A stretch of DNA of 64,000 bases. It comes from Haliscomenobacter sp965225875. GTDB lineage: Bacteria; Bacteroidota; Bacteroidia; Chitinophagales; Saprospiraceae. The notes beneath the pieces were generated by a model. That model was not told the DNA's origin, did not search any database, and worked only from the letters and a program-made list of their open reading frames with translations. Of the stretch, positions 1 through 8,570 are shown in pieces. The stretch lies in the NCBI RefSeq assembly GCF_965225875.1, contig NZ_CBDDBS010000002.1, positions 2,914,001-2,978,000 on the forward strand. Reading direction: 5' to 3'. Every line of letters begins with the position of its first letter. The first letter of the stretch is position 1. Position numbers and translations under genes: made by a program.

Positions 1-350
1 GTGCTGGATTTGCGCTGGGTACCGTAGCCGACTACCACAACTTCGTTGAGGGCTTCCACATCCAGGCCGAGCACAATGTCAATGAGGGTACGGTTGTTGA
101 CGGCTACCTCCTGGGTAAGGTACCCGGTGTAAGAAACAACCAGTGTAGCTTGCGGCGAAACGCCTTCCAGTTGGTAACTGCCATCCAGTTCAGAGACCGT
201 TCCACTGGTGGTGCCTTTTATAGCGATACTGGCACCAACGAGTGCTTCTCCGCTGGAATCGGATATCTTCCCCCTCAGGGAGAGATTTTGGGCCTGGGCG
301 CTGGTCAGGAGACCAAAAAACACCAGCCATATTTGTAATTTGCCTGACAT
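1..350 (-). CDS. SusC/RagA-type TonB-linked outer membrane protein, N-terminal part (runs off the window)
   Basis: Reading leftwards from the ATG at 350, about 116 residues are visible. They begin with a hydrophobic signal peptide ending in SAQAQ near residue 21, followed by a carboxypeptidase-regulatory-like beta domain (motif GTTSGTVSELDGSYQLEG) and the TonB-box/plug junction NEVVVVGYGTQRKSS. This order is typical of the roughly 1000-residue SusC family, whose members form the outer membrane barrel that imports glycans or peptides with a SusD lipoprotein. The rest of the plug and barrel lie outside the window, so the substrate cannot be judged. The gene is divergent from the LacI-type regulator at 606, which is a plausible local regulator. 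Confidence 0.9.
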   Translation of the reverse strand, partial: MSGKLQIWLVFFGLLTSAQAQNLSLRGKISDSSGEALVGASIAIKGTTSGTVSELDGSYQLEGVSPQATLVVSYTGYLTQEVAVNNRTLIDIVLGLDVEALNEVVVVGYGTQRKSS

Positions 351-434
351 AGGTAGAAAGGTTAAAGTCGGTGATGAGTGATTTTTTAAAACCAATTTTT
401 TAGGCTTAAAAAACCTATTGAGCCGATTTTTTTC

Positions 435-464
435 CGAAAATAAAGCCACATTCAAAATAATCAA
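435..464 (-). promoter_or_regulatory. Probable promoter of the leftward SusC gene
   Basis: On the minus strand TTG (464-462) is followed after 19 bases by TATTTTCG (442-435). This matches the Bacteroidetes -33/-7 pattern (TTG...TAnnTTTG) with one change in the -7 element. It lies about 85 bases before the start codon. The rest of the 255-base divergent region holds short A/T runs and a weak split repeat TCTCG/CGAGA near 517-542 that could be a LacI-type operator, but that is only a guess. Confidence 0.4.
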
Positions 465-605
465 CCGCATGAATCTGACAGAAGGAGACAAAACCTATCG
501 GGAAGGTTCTCGAAACGGGTAACGATAGCGAGATTTTGGTAAAAAAAATTAGCCAAAATGTGTACCTTCTCTTTTTTTCCGTTCCTAAGAGCACAGTCCA
601 GAGGT

Positions 606-1754
606 ATGATCAAATGTAAAAAGTGCAAGCAGGTTGAGTTTATTCAAAAATCGGGCATCATGCGGGGGAAGCAACGCTACTACTGCAAGTCCTGCGATTT
701 CCATTTTACCATTGCTGAAGAAAGCAATCCCACAGAACACAAGCGCCACCACGAAGTCACCATTATGGACATTGCCCGACAGCTGGGCATTTCCAAGTCT
801 ACCGTCTCGCGGGCACTACGCGGGCATACCGACATCCACGAAGGTACCCGCCAGATGATCCTGGATTTGGCCAAAGAGCTGGATTATGAGCCGAACCCCC
901 TCGCCAATGCTCTACTCAAACGCCGTACCAACATCATCGGGATGCTGGTGCCCGAGTTTCGCCATTATTTTTTTCCCACCATCATCATGGGCGCACAAGC
1001 TGTGCTCTCCAAGGCGGGCTACAACCTGATGATCTTTCAATCCGACGAATCCTACGAAACAGAAGTGGCCAACGTCAAGGCCCTGCTGCGTAGCCGAGTG
1101 GATGGACTCTTGGTTTCGATTACGGGCAAAACCCAAAACTTTGACCACTTCCGCACCGTACTGCAAAAGGAAGTCCCCATGGTGTTTTTCAACCGGGTTT
1201 GCCCGGAACTGGAAACCCCGCAAGTCATTATCGACGATTATTCCGGTGCTTTTCAAGCAGTCGAGCACCTGGTTGAGCAAGGGTATCGACGCATCGCACA
1301 CCTGGCCGGACCCAGCATTCTGCAAATCGCCCGGCTGCGGATGCAAGGCTATGTGGATGCCCTACAAAAACATGGGCTACCACTGGATGAAAGTTTGATC
1401 GTCTACCACGATCTGACCGAGGAAAGTGCCCGGCTATGTGCCCGACATTTATTGGATTTGCCTCAGCCCCCCGATGCCATTTTTGCGGTCAATGACCCCT
1501 CCGCGCTGGAAGTGCTGTTGTTGGCCAAACAACGGGGCATTAAAGTCCCACAGGATTTGGGTATTGTAGGTTTTAGCAATGACCCGGTTTCGGCGATTAT
1601 TGAACCAGCTTTGACTACAGTGGAGCAGCCCGTGTGGGAAATTGGGGAGCAGTCGGCTCAGTTGTTGCTGGAGCAGTTGGAGCAACCGAGGTTGGAGACG
1701 AAGGTGTTGAAGACGAGGTTGATTGTGAGGGATTCGTCGCGGAGGAGGGGTTGA
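606..1754 (+). CDS. LacI-family transcriptional regulator with an extra N-terminal zinc ribbon
   Basis: This is a 382-residue regulator. Residues 4-30 hold two CxxC pairs (C4/C7 and C27/C30) in a zinc ribbon like that at the N-terminus of IS1/IS1595-type transposases and InsA. Residues 52-75 are a classic LacI helix-turn-helix (TIMDIARQLGISKSTVSRAL). The rest, from about 105, is a periplasmic-binding-protein-type effector domain (NIIGMLVPEFRHYFF; GIVGFSND near the end). Ordinary LacI proteins are about 340 residues and begin at the HTH. The ATG at 606 is preferred to one at 558, because the 16 extra residues add nothing recognisable and the ribbon starts right after 606. It is divergent from a SusC gene, so sugar-uptake control is likely. 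The last 25 codons are strongly G-ending. Confidence 0.88.
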   Translation: MIKCKKCKQVEFIQKSGIMRGKQRYYCKSCDFHFTIAEESNPTEHKRHHEVTIMDIARQLGISKSTVSRALRGHTDIHEGTRQMILDLAKELDYEPNPLANALLKRRTNIIGMLVPEFRHYFFPTIIMGAQAVLSKAGYNLMIFQSDESYETEVANVKALLRSRVDGLLVSITGKTQNFDHFRTVLQKEVPMVFFNRVCPELETPQVIIDDYSGAFQAVEHLVEQGYRRIAHLAGPSILQIARLRMQGYVDALQKHGLPLDESLIVYHDLTEESARLCARHLLDLPQPPDAIFAVNDPSALEVLLLAKQRGIKVPQDLGIVGFSNDPVSAIIEPALTTVEQPVWEIGEQSAQLLLEQLEQPRLETKVLKTRLIVRDSSRRRG

Positions 1755-1809
1755 GGGGATGATTGGTATGCGCAAAAAGTGTATCTTTGATTGATGATTT
1801 TGAACTGAA

Positions 1810-3369
1810 ATGAAAAAAAAATTCAACATAACGGGTCTTTGTTTTCCGCAGGAACACTACATGGCGGATGTGTCAAAAAAGTTGGCCAGAACATTCAATA
1901 TGGTTGATTCGGGAGAGTATTTCATCATCAACCGGCCACGCCAGTATGGAAAAACGACGACCCTTTATGCCATTGCAGAAATGCTCCAAAAAACGGGAGA
2001 ATACATCGTCCTCAACACTAGTTTTGAGGGAATTGGGGATGATATTTTTAGAGACGAAAAAGTATTCGCGCAAAGTTTTGTTGAGCTTTTGGCTGATTAT
2101 GCCAGTGTTTATGCACCGAAATTAGAAGGATGGTTGATCAAAGAATCACCTAAAATTCAGGGATTTAAAGCTCTATCAAAGCTAATTACCAGAATGACAG
2201 ATCAGACCGATAAAAAAATCGTGTTGATGATCGACGAGGTGGACAAGAGCAGCAACAATCAATTGTTCATCAGTTTTTTGGCTATGTTGCGCAACAAATA
2301 CCTGGAGCGTCATACCTTCAAAACCTTCCACTCCGTAGTGCTGGCAGGATTACATGATGTCCGTTCGCTCAAGTTAAAACTGCGCCCCGAAGACGAACAA
2401 AAATTCAATTCCCCCTGGAACATTGCCGCTGAATTCACAGTAGACATGAATCTCCAGCCCAGCGAAATTCGCCCAATGTTGGAGGAATATGCAAAGGACC
2501 GGGCGGTGCGATTAGACGCAGTAGCCCTTTCCGAGCACTTGTTTCATTACACCTCTGGCTATCCGTTTTTGGTGAGTAAATTGTGCAAAGTCCTGGATGA
2601 GCAAATTTTACCAGAAAAAAAAGAAGCAAACTGGACCCTGGAAGATGTAGATGTTGCGGTATCCATGGTGGTCAAGGAAACCAACACCAATTTTGACAGC
2701 CTGATCAAAAACCTGGAAAACAACCCTGCATTGTATGAATTGGTGTTCAAAAAATTGGTCGACGTAGAATACCAGGGACTCTCCATCCATGACCCTACCG
2801 TGAGCATGGGCTTGATGTACGGGATACTCAAAAATGGACAAGGCATTAGTGTCCATAATCGCATCTACGAAGAGGTCATTTATGCATACATGAGTTCCAA
2901 AGCCACCGCTCAGGTGCGCTTGGGCGAATACAATGTGCCCAAAAATTTTAAACTGCCCGATCAGCGCCTGAACATGGAAGCTGTACTGCTGAAGTTTCAG
3001 GCATTCATGCGGGAACAAAACAGCGAGAAGGATCAAAACTTCCTGGAGCGCAACGCCCGCCTAGTGTTCTTGGCGTTCATCAAACCCATCATCAACGGCT
3101 CAGGGTATGATTTTAAAGAGCCACAAATCTCGGAGGAGCGCCGTTTGGACGTGGCTATCACCTATTTTCAACACAAATACATTGTAGAACTCAAAATCTG
3201 GCGTGGCCCCGAAGCACACGCTGAGGGCTTGGAACAATTGGTCGATTACCTGGATCGACAGGCGCTACAAGAGGGATTTTTGTTGGTTTTTGATCAGTTG
3301 AAAAAGAAGGTCTGGACGAGTGGATGGGAGGAATTGAAGGGGAAAAGGGTGTTTGTGGTGCGGGTGTGA
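1810..3369 (+). CDS. AAA-type ATPase fused to a PD-(D/E)XK nuclease-like domain
   Basis: The protein has 519 residues. The N-terminal half is an AAA-like P-loop ATPase of the AAA_35/AAA-ATPase_like type: Walker A is the reduced form RPRQYGKTTT near residue 43 and Walker B is KKIVLMIDEVD near residue 140. The C-terminal 100 residues contain LDVAITYFQHKYIVELKIW, the D...ExK core of the PD-(D/E)XK_9 nuclease-like domain usually found with this ATPase. Such genes occur in many copies in Bacteroidetes genomes. Their function is unknown, although roles in DNA processing or mobile-element and phage interaction are often suggested. It stands 55 bases after the LacI gene and in front of a broken gene. 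The final 20 codons are G-rich. Confidence 0.8.
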   Translation: MKKKFNITGLCFPQEHYMADVSKKLARTFNMVDSGEYFIINRPRQYGKTTTLYAIAEMLQKTGEYIVLNTSFEGIGDDIFRDEKVFAQSFVELLADYASVYAPKLEGWLIKESPKIQGFKALSKLITRMTDQTDKKIVLMIDEVDKSSNNQLFISFLAMLRNKYLERHTFKTFHSVVLAGLHDVRSLKLKLRPEDEQKFNSPWNIAAEFTVDMNLQPSEIRPMLEEYAKDRAVRLDAVALSEHLFHYTSGYPFLVSKLCKVLDEQILPEKKEANWTLEDVDVAVSMVVKETNTNFDSLIKNLENNPALYELVFKKLVDVEYQGLSIHDPTVSMGLMYGILKNGQGISVHNRIYEEVIYAYMSSKATAQVRLGEYNVPKNFKLPDQRLNMEAVLLKFQAFMREQNSEKDQNFLERNARLVFLAFIKPIINGSGYDFKEPQISEERRLDVAITYFQHKYIVELKIWRGPEAHAEGLEQLVDYLDRQALQEGFLLVFDQLKKKVWTSGWEELKGKRVFVVRV

Positions 3370-3414
3370 GAAGAGTTTGAAATGCTTTCAATAAAACAAT
3401 TCTTCAATAGTTCA

Positions 3415-4297
3415 ATGAAATAGCTTTTGCTATTATCAGTGCTATTTTTGTGTGCTTGTACTCAGCCAAAAGAAAGAGCGCAGAACGAAAAGGGGGTACT
3501 GCAAAAAACACATCATGTAGATAGCATTTTTAGCTTAGAATGTGATCACAACAACCTTTTCAAGTTCTTCGATTTGAACATTGATGTCAAATGGTTTGTC
3601 AAAGAAGATGAGTTATTCGTACACTACTGGATATTTCCATTTTTTTGCCACAAAGGCTCAAATATATCAAATAAAAACTATTTGATTAATAGCGCTTTGT
3701 GTCGTCTTGGTACAAAAAATGTCTAGTAGTGTGGTTCTGCTATCACATATATTTTTGTTAAAAATGAATAAAGAATTTGATGTTGTGGAGTTTTTTCAAG
3801 GTGTTAAGCATGTCTATTTAGAGAGGAATATAAAATCCTCTAAAAGGCATGAGCTTACAAAAGAATACCTTGATTTGTATTCTTTTGTAAAGAAAGATAC
3901 CGTGTTTGTTGATTTTATCCAGCGCATAAATGGCGTTTTTTTTAGCTCTTCAACCTTTTTGGTCGCCCTTTATGGTTTTGGTTTGCCAGAAGATGAGCTT
4001 ATTTTCTCCTTGCCTCAATACATTAACGCTCAAGGTTTTTTGATGCTAGGTGAATATGTAGATAAACGGATTGATCGAAATTGGAAAGGTATTGTGTATG
4101 CCTACAATAGAGTAGATCAATCACCAGTAGTTTATGCAAAATTTGACATTAAAGATAAACCAGAAATTAAAAAAAATTACTATTCACTTTGCACAGGATT
4201 TCAGGAGTTAGTAAAAATTATAATGAGTAAAGATTTTGAAGAACAATTCAATATGGCATATATACCTGAAAACCCTAGAGATGAACCTATAGTATAG
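3415..4297 (+). pseudogene. Broken lipoprotein gene: stop at codon 3 and a frameshift in an A run
   Basis: ATG at 3415 is followed by AAA and then TAG (3421-3423). The same frame continues with LLLLSVLFLCACTQ, a good lipoprotein signal with a lipobox, and stays open to a stop at 3724-3726. A second open frame, offset by one base, covers 3707-4297 (about 196 residues) with no start of its own that looks convincing. The frames meet at a run of six A (3714-3719); removing one A joins them (GTK-MSSSVV). The sum would be a lipoprotein of about 290 residues. The region is much more AT-rich than its neighbours, suggesting a foreign, decaying gene. I recognise no domain. Alternatively the second frame is an independent gene starting at the ATG at 3763, or one lesion is a sequencing error. 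Confidence 0.55.
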
Positions 4298-4449
4298 AAG
4301 GTATGAGTTTGCAAATGGAAAACGAAGAGTAAAAGATTAATAGACATCTATGATGAAAAATAACTATCTAAAAATTTTACTCATAATGAACCTCCCTTTT
4401 AACCTTTTCTACCAAAGCTTGTTTATCCTCCAAAAAAACCACTACCACC

Positions 4450-5226
4450 ATGCCCGAACTCCCCGAAGTCAATACCTTCCAGCGCTACTTCGACGCCAGT
4501 GCCTTACATCAACGCATCCAGCGCGTAGACGTACACGACGATAAAATCATTCGAAACATGGACGGGGCGCAGTTTGCCGAACGGCTACAGGGGCGAAGCT
4601 TTACGGGCTCTTACCGCCGGGGAAAATACCTTTTTGGCGCACTGGACAACGGCCATCACGTCCTGCTGCACTTCGGCATGACGGGCGACATCAAGTATTA
4701 CGAAGACCCCCTGGATCGGCCCAAATATGAACGTTTCGCCTTTGTATTTGACAATGGCTTTCAATTGGGCTTTGACGATCCCCGCAAGTTTGCCCGCATC
4801 CTCTACCTTGAAGATTTACAAGCCTACATCGACTCCTTGCCCCTCGGCGAAGATGCCCTGCGCATTTCCGAAGCCGATTTTCTGGATTTGATCAACGCTA
4901 AAAAAGGCCAACTCAAAGCCTTTTTGCTCAATCAACAATACCTGGCAGGAGTTGGCAATTTGTACGCCGATGAGCTCTGCTACCAAACCCGGATTCACCC
5001 GGCCGCACGCATTGAAGACCTGTCTCAGGAGGAGAAAAAACTGCTTTTCCATACCCTGCAAAAAATCCTCAATTATGCGGTAGAGCGCCGCGCTTATTAC
5101 AAAGATTATCCCGAAGATTGGCTCTGGCAATGGCGGGTCGAAGGTTTTGTGCCCGCTGATGGCAAGGGTGTGGTGAAGAAGGGGACGATTGCGGGGAGAA
5201 CGACGTACTTTTTGAGTGATAAATGA
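4450..5226 (+). CDS. Fpg/Nei-family DNA glycosylase lacking zinc-finger cysteines
   Basis: A 258-residue formamidopyrimidine-DNA glycosylase-type enzyme, expected to excise oxidised bases and nick the abasic site. The start MPELPEV carries the catalytic Pro2 and Glu3. Lys59 (YRRGKYLF), the asparagine loop (AGVGNLYADE) and the helix-two-turn-helix region are present. The family's C-terminal zinc finger, normally four cysteines, has none here: the tail reads VEGFVPADGKG... and GRTTYFLSDK, keeping only the GRTT arginine loop. This resembles zincless fingers known from some Nei-like proteins. The stop codon lies inside the left arm of a long inverted repeat. Lesion specificity cannot be told from sequence. 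Confidence 0.85.
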   Translation: MPELPEVNTFQRYFDASALHQRIQRVDVHDDKIIRNMDGAQFAERLQGRSFTGSYRRGKYLFGALDNGHHVLLHFGMTGDIKYYEDPLDRPKYERFAFVFDNGFQLGFDDPRKFARILYLEDLQAYIDSLPLGEDALRISEADFLDLINAKKGQLKAFLLNQQYLAGVGNLYADELCYQTRIHPAARIEDLSQEEKKLLFHTLQKILNYAVERRAYYKDYPEDWLWQWRVEGFVPADGKGVVKKGTIAGRTTYFLSDK

Positions 5227-5295
5227 TGAATGATGAGTGATGAATTGTCAAGATGTCTAAGCGTATGGACAATTCATCACTCATCATTTATCATT
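5222..5295. repeat. Long inverted repeat between convergent genes (28-bp arms)
   Basis: Arms 5222-5249 and 5268-5295 pair over 28 positions with a single G-T pair and an 18-base loop. The left arm is built from near repeats of ATGATGA/GTGATGA words. It starts within the last codons of the glycosylase gene and ends 9 bases before the stop of the leftward aldehyde dehydrogenase. It could act as a two-way terminator or RNA 3-prime-end stabiliser. Confidence 0.85.
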
Positions 5296-5303
5296 CATCA
5301 TTT

Positions 5304-6833
5304 CTATAATTCAAACTTTATCCCCTGCGCCAATGGCAGCTGCGTACTGTAATTGATTGTATTGGTCTGCCGGCGCATGTAAGCTTTCCAGGAATCGGAA
5401 CCACTTTCGCGGCCACCGCCCGTTTCTTTTTCTCCACCAAAAGCGCCGCCAATTTCGGCACCGCTGGTACCAATGTTGACGTTGGCGATGCCGCAGTCGG
5501 AACCGGAACTGGAAAGGAAAAGTTCGGCTTCGCGCAGGTTGTTGGTCATGATGGCTGAAGAAAGCCCTTGTGGAACCTCATTTTGGATGGCGATGCCCTC
5601 TTCCAGATCAGAGTACTTGAGCAGGTACAGAATGGGTGCAAAGGTTTCGTGGTGTACAATTGCTGCATTGTGTTTGATTTCGGCCACACAAGGTTTGACG
5701 TAACAGCCACTTTCATAACCGGGGCCTTCCAATACGCCGCCTTGTACCAACATGCTGCCACCTTCGGCCTCGATTTGTTCCAGTGCTTTATTGTAATTGC
5801 GCACTGCGGCCTGATCGATCAGCGGGCCAACGTGGTTGTTCTGATCGAGAGGGTCGCCGATGCGCAGTTGGGTGTAGGCCTTGGCCAGTGCCTGACGCAC
5901 GGTATCATAAATGCTCTCGTGTACAATCAACCGGCGGGTGCTGGTACAACGTTGACCGGCAGTACCAACAGCTCCAAACAAGGCACCAGTCAAAACGATA
6001 TTCAAATCGGAGCTTGGTGTTACAATAATGGCGTTGTTGCCACCCAATTCCAGGATGCTACGGCCCATGCGTGCGGCTACCATTGCCCCAACGGTGCGGC
6101 CCATCCGCGTGCTGCCCGTGGCCGAGATCAAGGGAAGACGTTTGTCCTGGGTCATGTATTCGCCTACCCGGTAGTCGCCGTTGACGATGCAGGAGACCCC
6201 TTCGGGTACATTGTTGTTGCGCAGCACCTCGTGCAAGATATTCTGGCAGGCTACGGCGCAGAGGGGAGTCTTTTCGGAAGCTTTCCAAACGCAGGTATCG
6301 CCACAAACGATGGCAATCATGGCATTCCAGGACCACACTGCAACCGGGAAATTGAAGGCCGAAATGATGCCCACCACACCCATTGGATGCCATTGCTCGT
6401 ACATGCGGTGACCGGGACGTTCGGAGTGCATACTCAGGCCGTACAACTGGCGGGAAAGTCCTACTGCAAAGTCGCAGATGTCGATCATTTCCTGTACTTC
6501 ACCCAAACCTTCTTGCAGGCTTTTGCCCATTTCATAGGAGACCAGTTTGCCCAGTGCATCCTTGTTTTTGCGCAAGGACTCGCCGTATTGGCGGACTATT
6601 TCACCCCGCTTGGGGGCTGGAACACTGCGCCAGGATTTGAAGGCTTCCTGGGCTTTGACTACGGTGAGGTCGTATTCTTTGCGGCTGGTTACGCTGACAC
6701 TGGCGATGTAAGCGCCATCGACGGGCGAGTAGGAGTCGATGTACACCTGGGAGAGATTGGAGGATTCCAATCCGGTGCTGGTTCCATGGTTTTTTTCCTG
6801 TAAACCGAGCACTTGTAAAAAATCTTTGTTCAT
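5304..6833 (-). CDS. Aldehyde dehydrogenase, ALDH7/antiquitin type
   Basis: A 509-residue NAD(P)-dependent aldehyde dehydrogenase. The catalytic cysteine is in GTAGQRCTSTRRL (about residue 296), the general-base glutamate in LELGGNNAI (about 262), and the cofactor region in GIISAFNFPVAVWSWN. The motif order and FNFPVAVW and GGAFGGEKETGGGRESGSDSW-type tail segments fit the ALDH7 group, whose bacterial members oxidise alpha-aminoadipic semialdehyde/piperideine-6-carboxylate in lysine breakdown (amaB/pcd-like). No other lysine degradation gene is nearby, so the substrate is an inference from the family. It is downstream of yqeY on the same strand, but a 98-bp hairpin separates the two, so they are probably separate transcripts. 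Confidence 0.88.
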   Translation of the reverse strand: MNKDFLQVLGLQEKNHGTSTGLESSNLSQVYIDSYSPVDGAYIASVSVTSRKEYDLTVVKAQEAFKSWRSVPAPKRGEIVRQYGESLRKNKDALGKLVSYEMGKSLQEGLGEVQEMIDICDFAVGLSRQLYGLSMHSERPGHRMYEQWHPMGVVGIISAFNFPVAVWSWNAMIAIVCGDTCVWKASEKTPLCAVACQNILHEVLRNNNVPEGVSCIVNGDYRVGEYMTQDKRLPLISATGSTRMGRTVGAMVAARMGRSILELGGNNAIIVTPSSDLNIVLTGALFGAVGTAGQRCTSTRRLIVHESIYDTVRQALAKAYTQLRIGDPLDQNNHVGPLIDQAAVRNYNKALEQIEAEGGSMLVQGGVLEGPGYESGCYVKPCVAEIKHNAAIVHHETFAPILYLLKYSDLEEGIAIQNEVPQGLSSAIMTNNLREAELFLSSSGSDCGIANVNIGTSGAEIGGAFGGEKETGGGRESGSDSWKAYMRRQTNTINYSTQLPLAQGIKFEL

Positions 6834-6846
6834 TGGTTAAGGCTTT

Positions 6847-6944
6847 AAACGAAAAGGAGTTTAGTCCAATCCATCAATCAACCGGCACTTCGGCTTCGCT
6901 CAGTGACCGGTTGATTGATGGATTGGACTAAACTCCTTTCGTTT
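6847..6944. repeat. 98-bp intergenic hairpin with ~39-bp arms
   Basis: The left arm 6847-6885 and right arm 6907-6944 are complementary over about 39 bases with one bulged base. The stem continues into the loop through CACT/AGTG. It fills the whole space between the yqeY stop (6945) and the start region of the aldehyde dehydrogenase (6833), both leftward. It is a candidate terminator for yqeY and leaves only 13 bases before the next start codon. Confidence 0.88.
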
Positions 6945-7397
6945 TTATTTCAACAGCTGCTTCACAACTTCAGACACCAAACGTCCATCCGCTTTACCGG
7001 CCAACTGCTTGGTTGCTGCACCCATCACTTTACCCATGTCTTTGGGCGAGCTGGCGCCTACTTCGGCGATGATGCCTTGCAGGATGACGGTCAATTCTTC
7101 AGCGTTGAGTTGTTTTGGCAAAAACTTTTCGATGACTGCCAATTCTTCCCGTTCTTTTTCGGCCAAATCATTGCGGCTTTGCTCCACATAAATGGTCAGG
7201 GAATCGCGGCGTTGTTTGGCCATTTTTTGCAAAATCTGGATCTCACGGTCTTCGTTTATCTCCGCGCCAGACCCATCGGTTTTGGCCAGCAGAATTTGGG
7301 CTTTGATTTCACGCAAGCCCCGTTTGGTGGCTTCGTCTTTGGCCTTCATTGCCTCTTTCAGGGCTTCGTTGATCCGATCTTCTAAATTCATGTTCAT
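6945..7397 (-). CDS. yqeY: YqeY/GatB-Yqey domain protein
   Basis: A 150-residue protein covering the whole YqeY family: an N-terminal helical hairpin (LEDRINEALKEAMKAKD, TKRGLREIKAQI) and the conserved MGKVMGAATKQLAGKADGR segment near the C-terminus. The same domain forms the tail of GatB in the tRNA amidotransferase. A role in tRNA-dependent amidation is inferred from that similarity but not proven for stand-alone YqeY. The start may be the ATG at 7397 or the one two codons later. It is followed by the 98-bp hairpin. Confidence 0.9.
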   Translation of the reverse strand: MNMNLEDRINEALKEAMKAKDEATKRGLREIKAQILLAKTDGSGAEINEDREIQILQKMAKQRRDSLTIYVEQSRNDLAEKEREELAVIEKFLPKQLNAEELTVILQGIIAEVGASSPKDMGKVMGAATKQLAGKADGRLVSEVVKQLLK

Positions 7398-7544
7398 ACT
7401 TAATTAAATGATTACAATGGGAAGACAAACAAGCAAATGGAATGGTTTAGTTCCAGGCCGCAAAGGTACGGGATAGAACTTTAAAACAAAACCAGATAAT
7501 GCTTAACTTTCCGCCGTATTAATCGTTTTACCCCAAAAATCATC

Positions 7545-8537
7545 TTGTTGAGCACGCCATTGTTCGAACTCCGCCACATCAGCAAAGCTTATCAGCAGGA
7601 TCAGCCTGTTGTTGACCGACTCAGCCTGAATTTACAGGCAGGCGAGATTTTTGGTTTGTTAGGGGAAAGTGGAGCAGGCAAAAGTACCCTCTTGCAATTA
7701 GCCGCTAACCTGATCAACCCGGATGCGGGAGAGGTATGGCTGGAGGGAGAAAAACTGCCGTTGCCAAGCGGCTTGCTTATTCCAGGCCACCCTGATATCA
7801 AAATCGTGCACCAGGATTATCAACTTTCGGCCAATCTTTCGGTGCGCGAAAACATTCGCTACGCCCTGCGTTATTACGAAAAAGATTACCGGGATGCCCG
7901 GATTGAGGAGTTGTTGGAACTTTGTCAATTGCAGGAATTGGCCGAACGCCCCACAAAACTGCTTTCTGGTGGTGAAAAACAACGCACTGCCATCGCCCGG
8001 GCTCTGGCTGAAGAAGCCCGGATTTTATTGTTGGACGAACCTTTTGCAAACCTGGATTTGCCAAACAATCGCCGCCTCGCCGATACCATCCGCAATTCAG
8101 TGGCGCAAACTGGAGCGGCCTGCATTTTTGTCACCCATCATGCTACGGACGCACTGGGCCTGTCGCAGCGGATGGGCATCTTACAAACGGGACGCCTGGT
8201 GCAGGTGGGTACGCCTCAGGAGATTTACAAAAATCCAATCAATGCCTATGTGGCCACGCTGAGTGGCGAAGTGAATATTTTGCCAAAAAAATGGGTGGCT
8301 CAAAAGTTGGGAAAAGGACTAGGGCATTCCTTACCCGAAGACCAGGTGTTGATCCGGCCAGAAAAATTCGTCATCCATACCGAAGCGGTTCCAGCATCTC
8401 TGGCAGCCAAGGGTTTGTGGGGGGTGTTTGAAGGTAGTCGGTATCGGGTTGGGGTTGAGTTAGGTGGAAAAAGTTTGGTTGGGTATAGTTCAAAAAATAT
8501 TGAAGCAGGGCAAAATATTTTTTTGACAATCGTTTGA
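7545..8537 (+). CDS. ABC transporter ATP-binding protein, CysA/PotA-like, no partner permease here
   Basis: A 330-residue nucleotide-binding subunit with all motifs: Walker A GLLGESGAGKSTLL near 36, signature LLSGGEKQRTAIARAL near 143, Walker B ARILLLDEPFANLD and H-loop FVTHHATDA. About 90 C-terminal residues resemble the TOBE-type regulatory tail of importer ATPases for sulfate, polyamine, iron or molybdate. No in-frame ATG precedes the domain, so TTG at 7545 (or 7548) is the likely start. No permease or binding protein lies beside it, so the substrate is unknown. The end of the gene is G-rich. Confidence 0.85.
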   Translation: MLSTPLFELRHISKAYQQDQPVVDRLSLNLQAGEIFGLLGESGAGKSTLLQLAANLINPDAGEVWLEGEKLPLPSGLLIPGHPDIKIVHQDYQLSANLSVRENIRYALRYYEKDYRDARIEELLELCQLQELAERPTKLLSGGEKQRTAIARALAEEARILLLDEPFANLDLPNNRRLADTIRNSVAQTGAACIFVTHHATDALGLSQRMGILQTGRLVQVGTPQEIYKNPINAYVATLSGEVNILPKKWVAQKLGKGLGHSLPEDQVLIRPEKFVIHTEAVPASLAAKGLWGVFEGSRYRVGVELGGKSLVGYSSKNIEAGQNIFLTIV

Positions 8538-8570
8538 TTTTTAAAAATTCACCATAAAATCCAAGCACCC

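Noticed and set aside
912..1346. 144-codon leftward open frame inside the LacI gene
   Set aside because: It is the complement of a well-supported gene; no domain and no start signal.
4350..4544. 64-codon frame before the glycosylase
   Set aside because: It runs into the glycosylase in another frame and its second half is the shadow of that gene.
5568..6803. 411-codon rightward open frame opposite the aldehyde dehydrogenase
   Set aside because: The dehydrogenase has all its catalytic motifs on the other strand; the opposite frame is long only because of codon bias.
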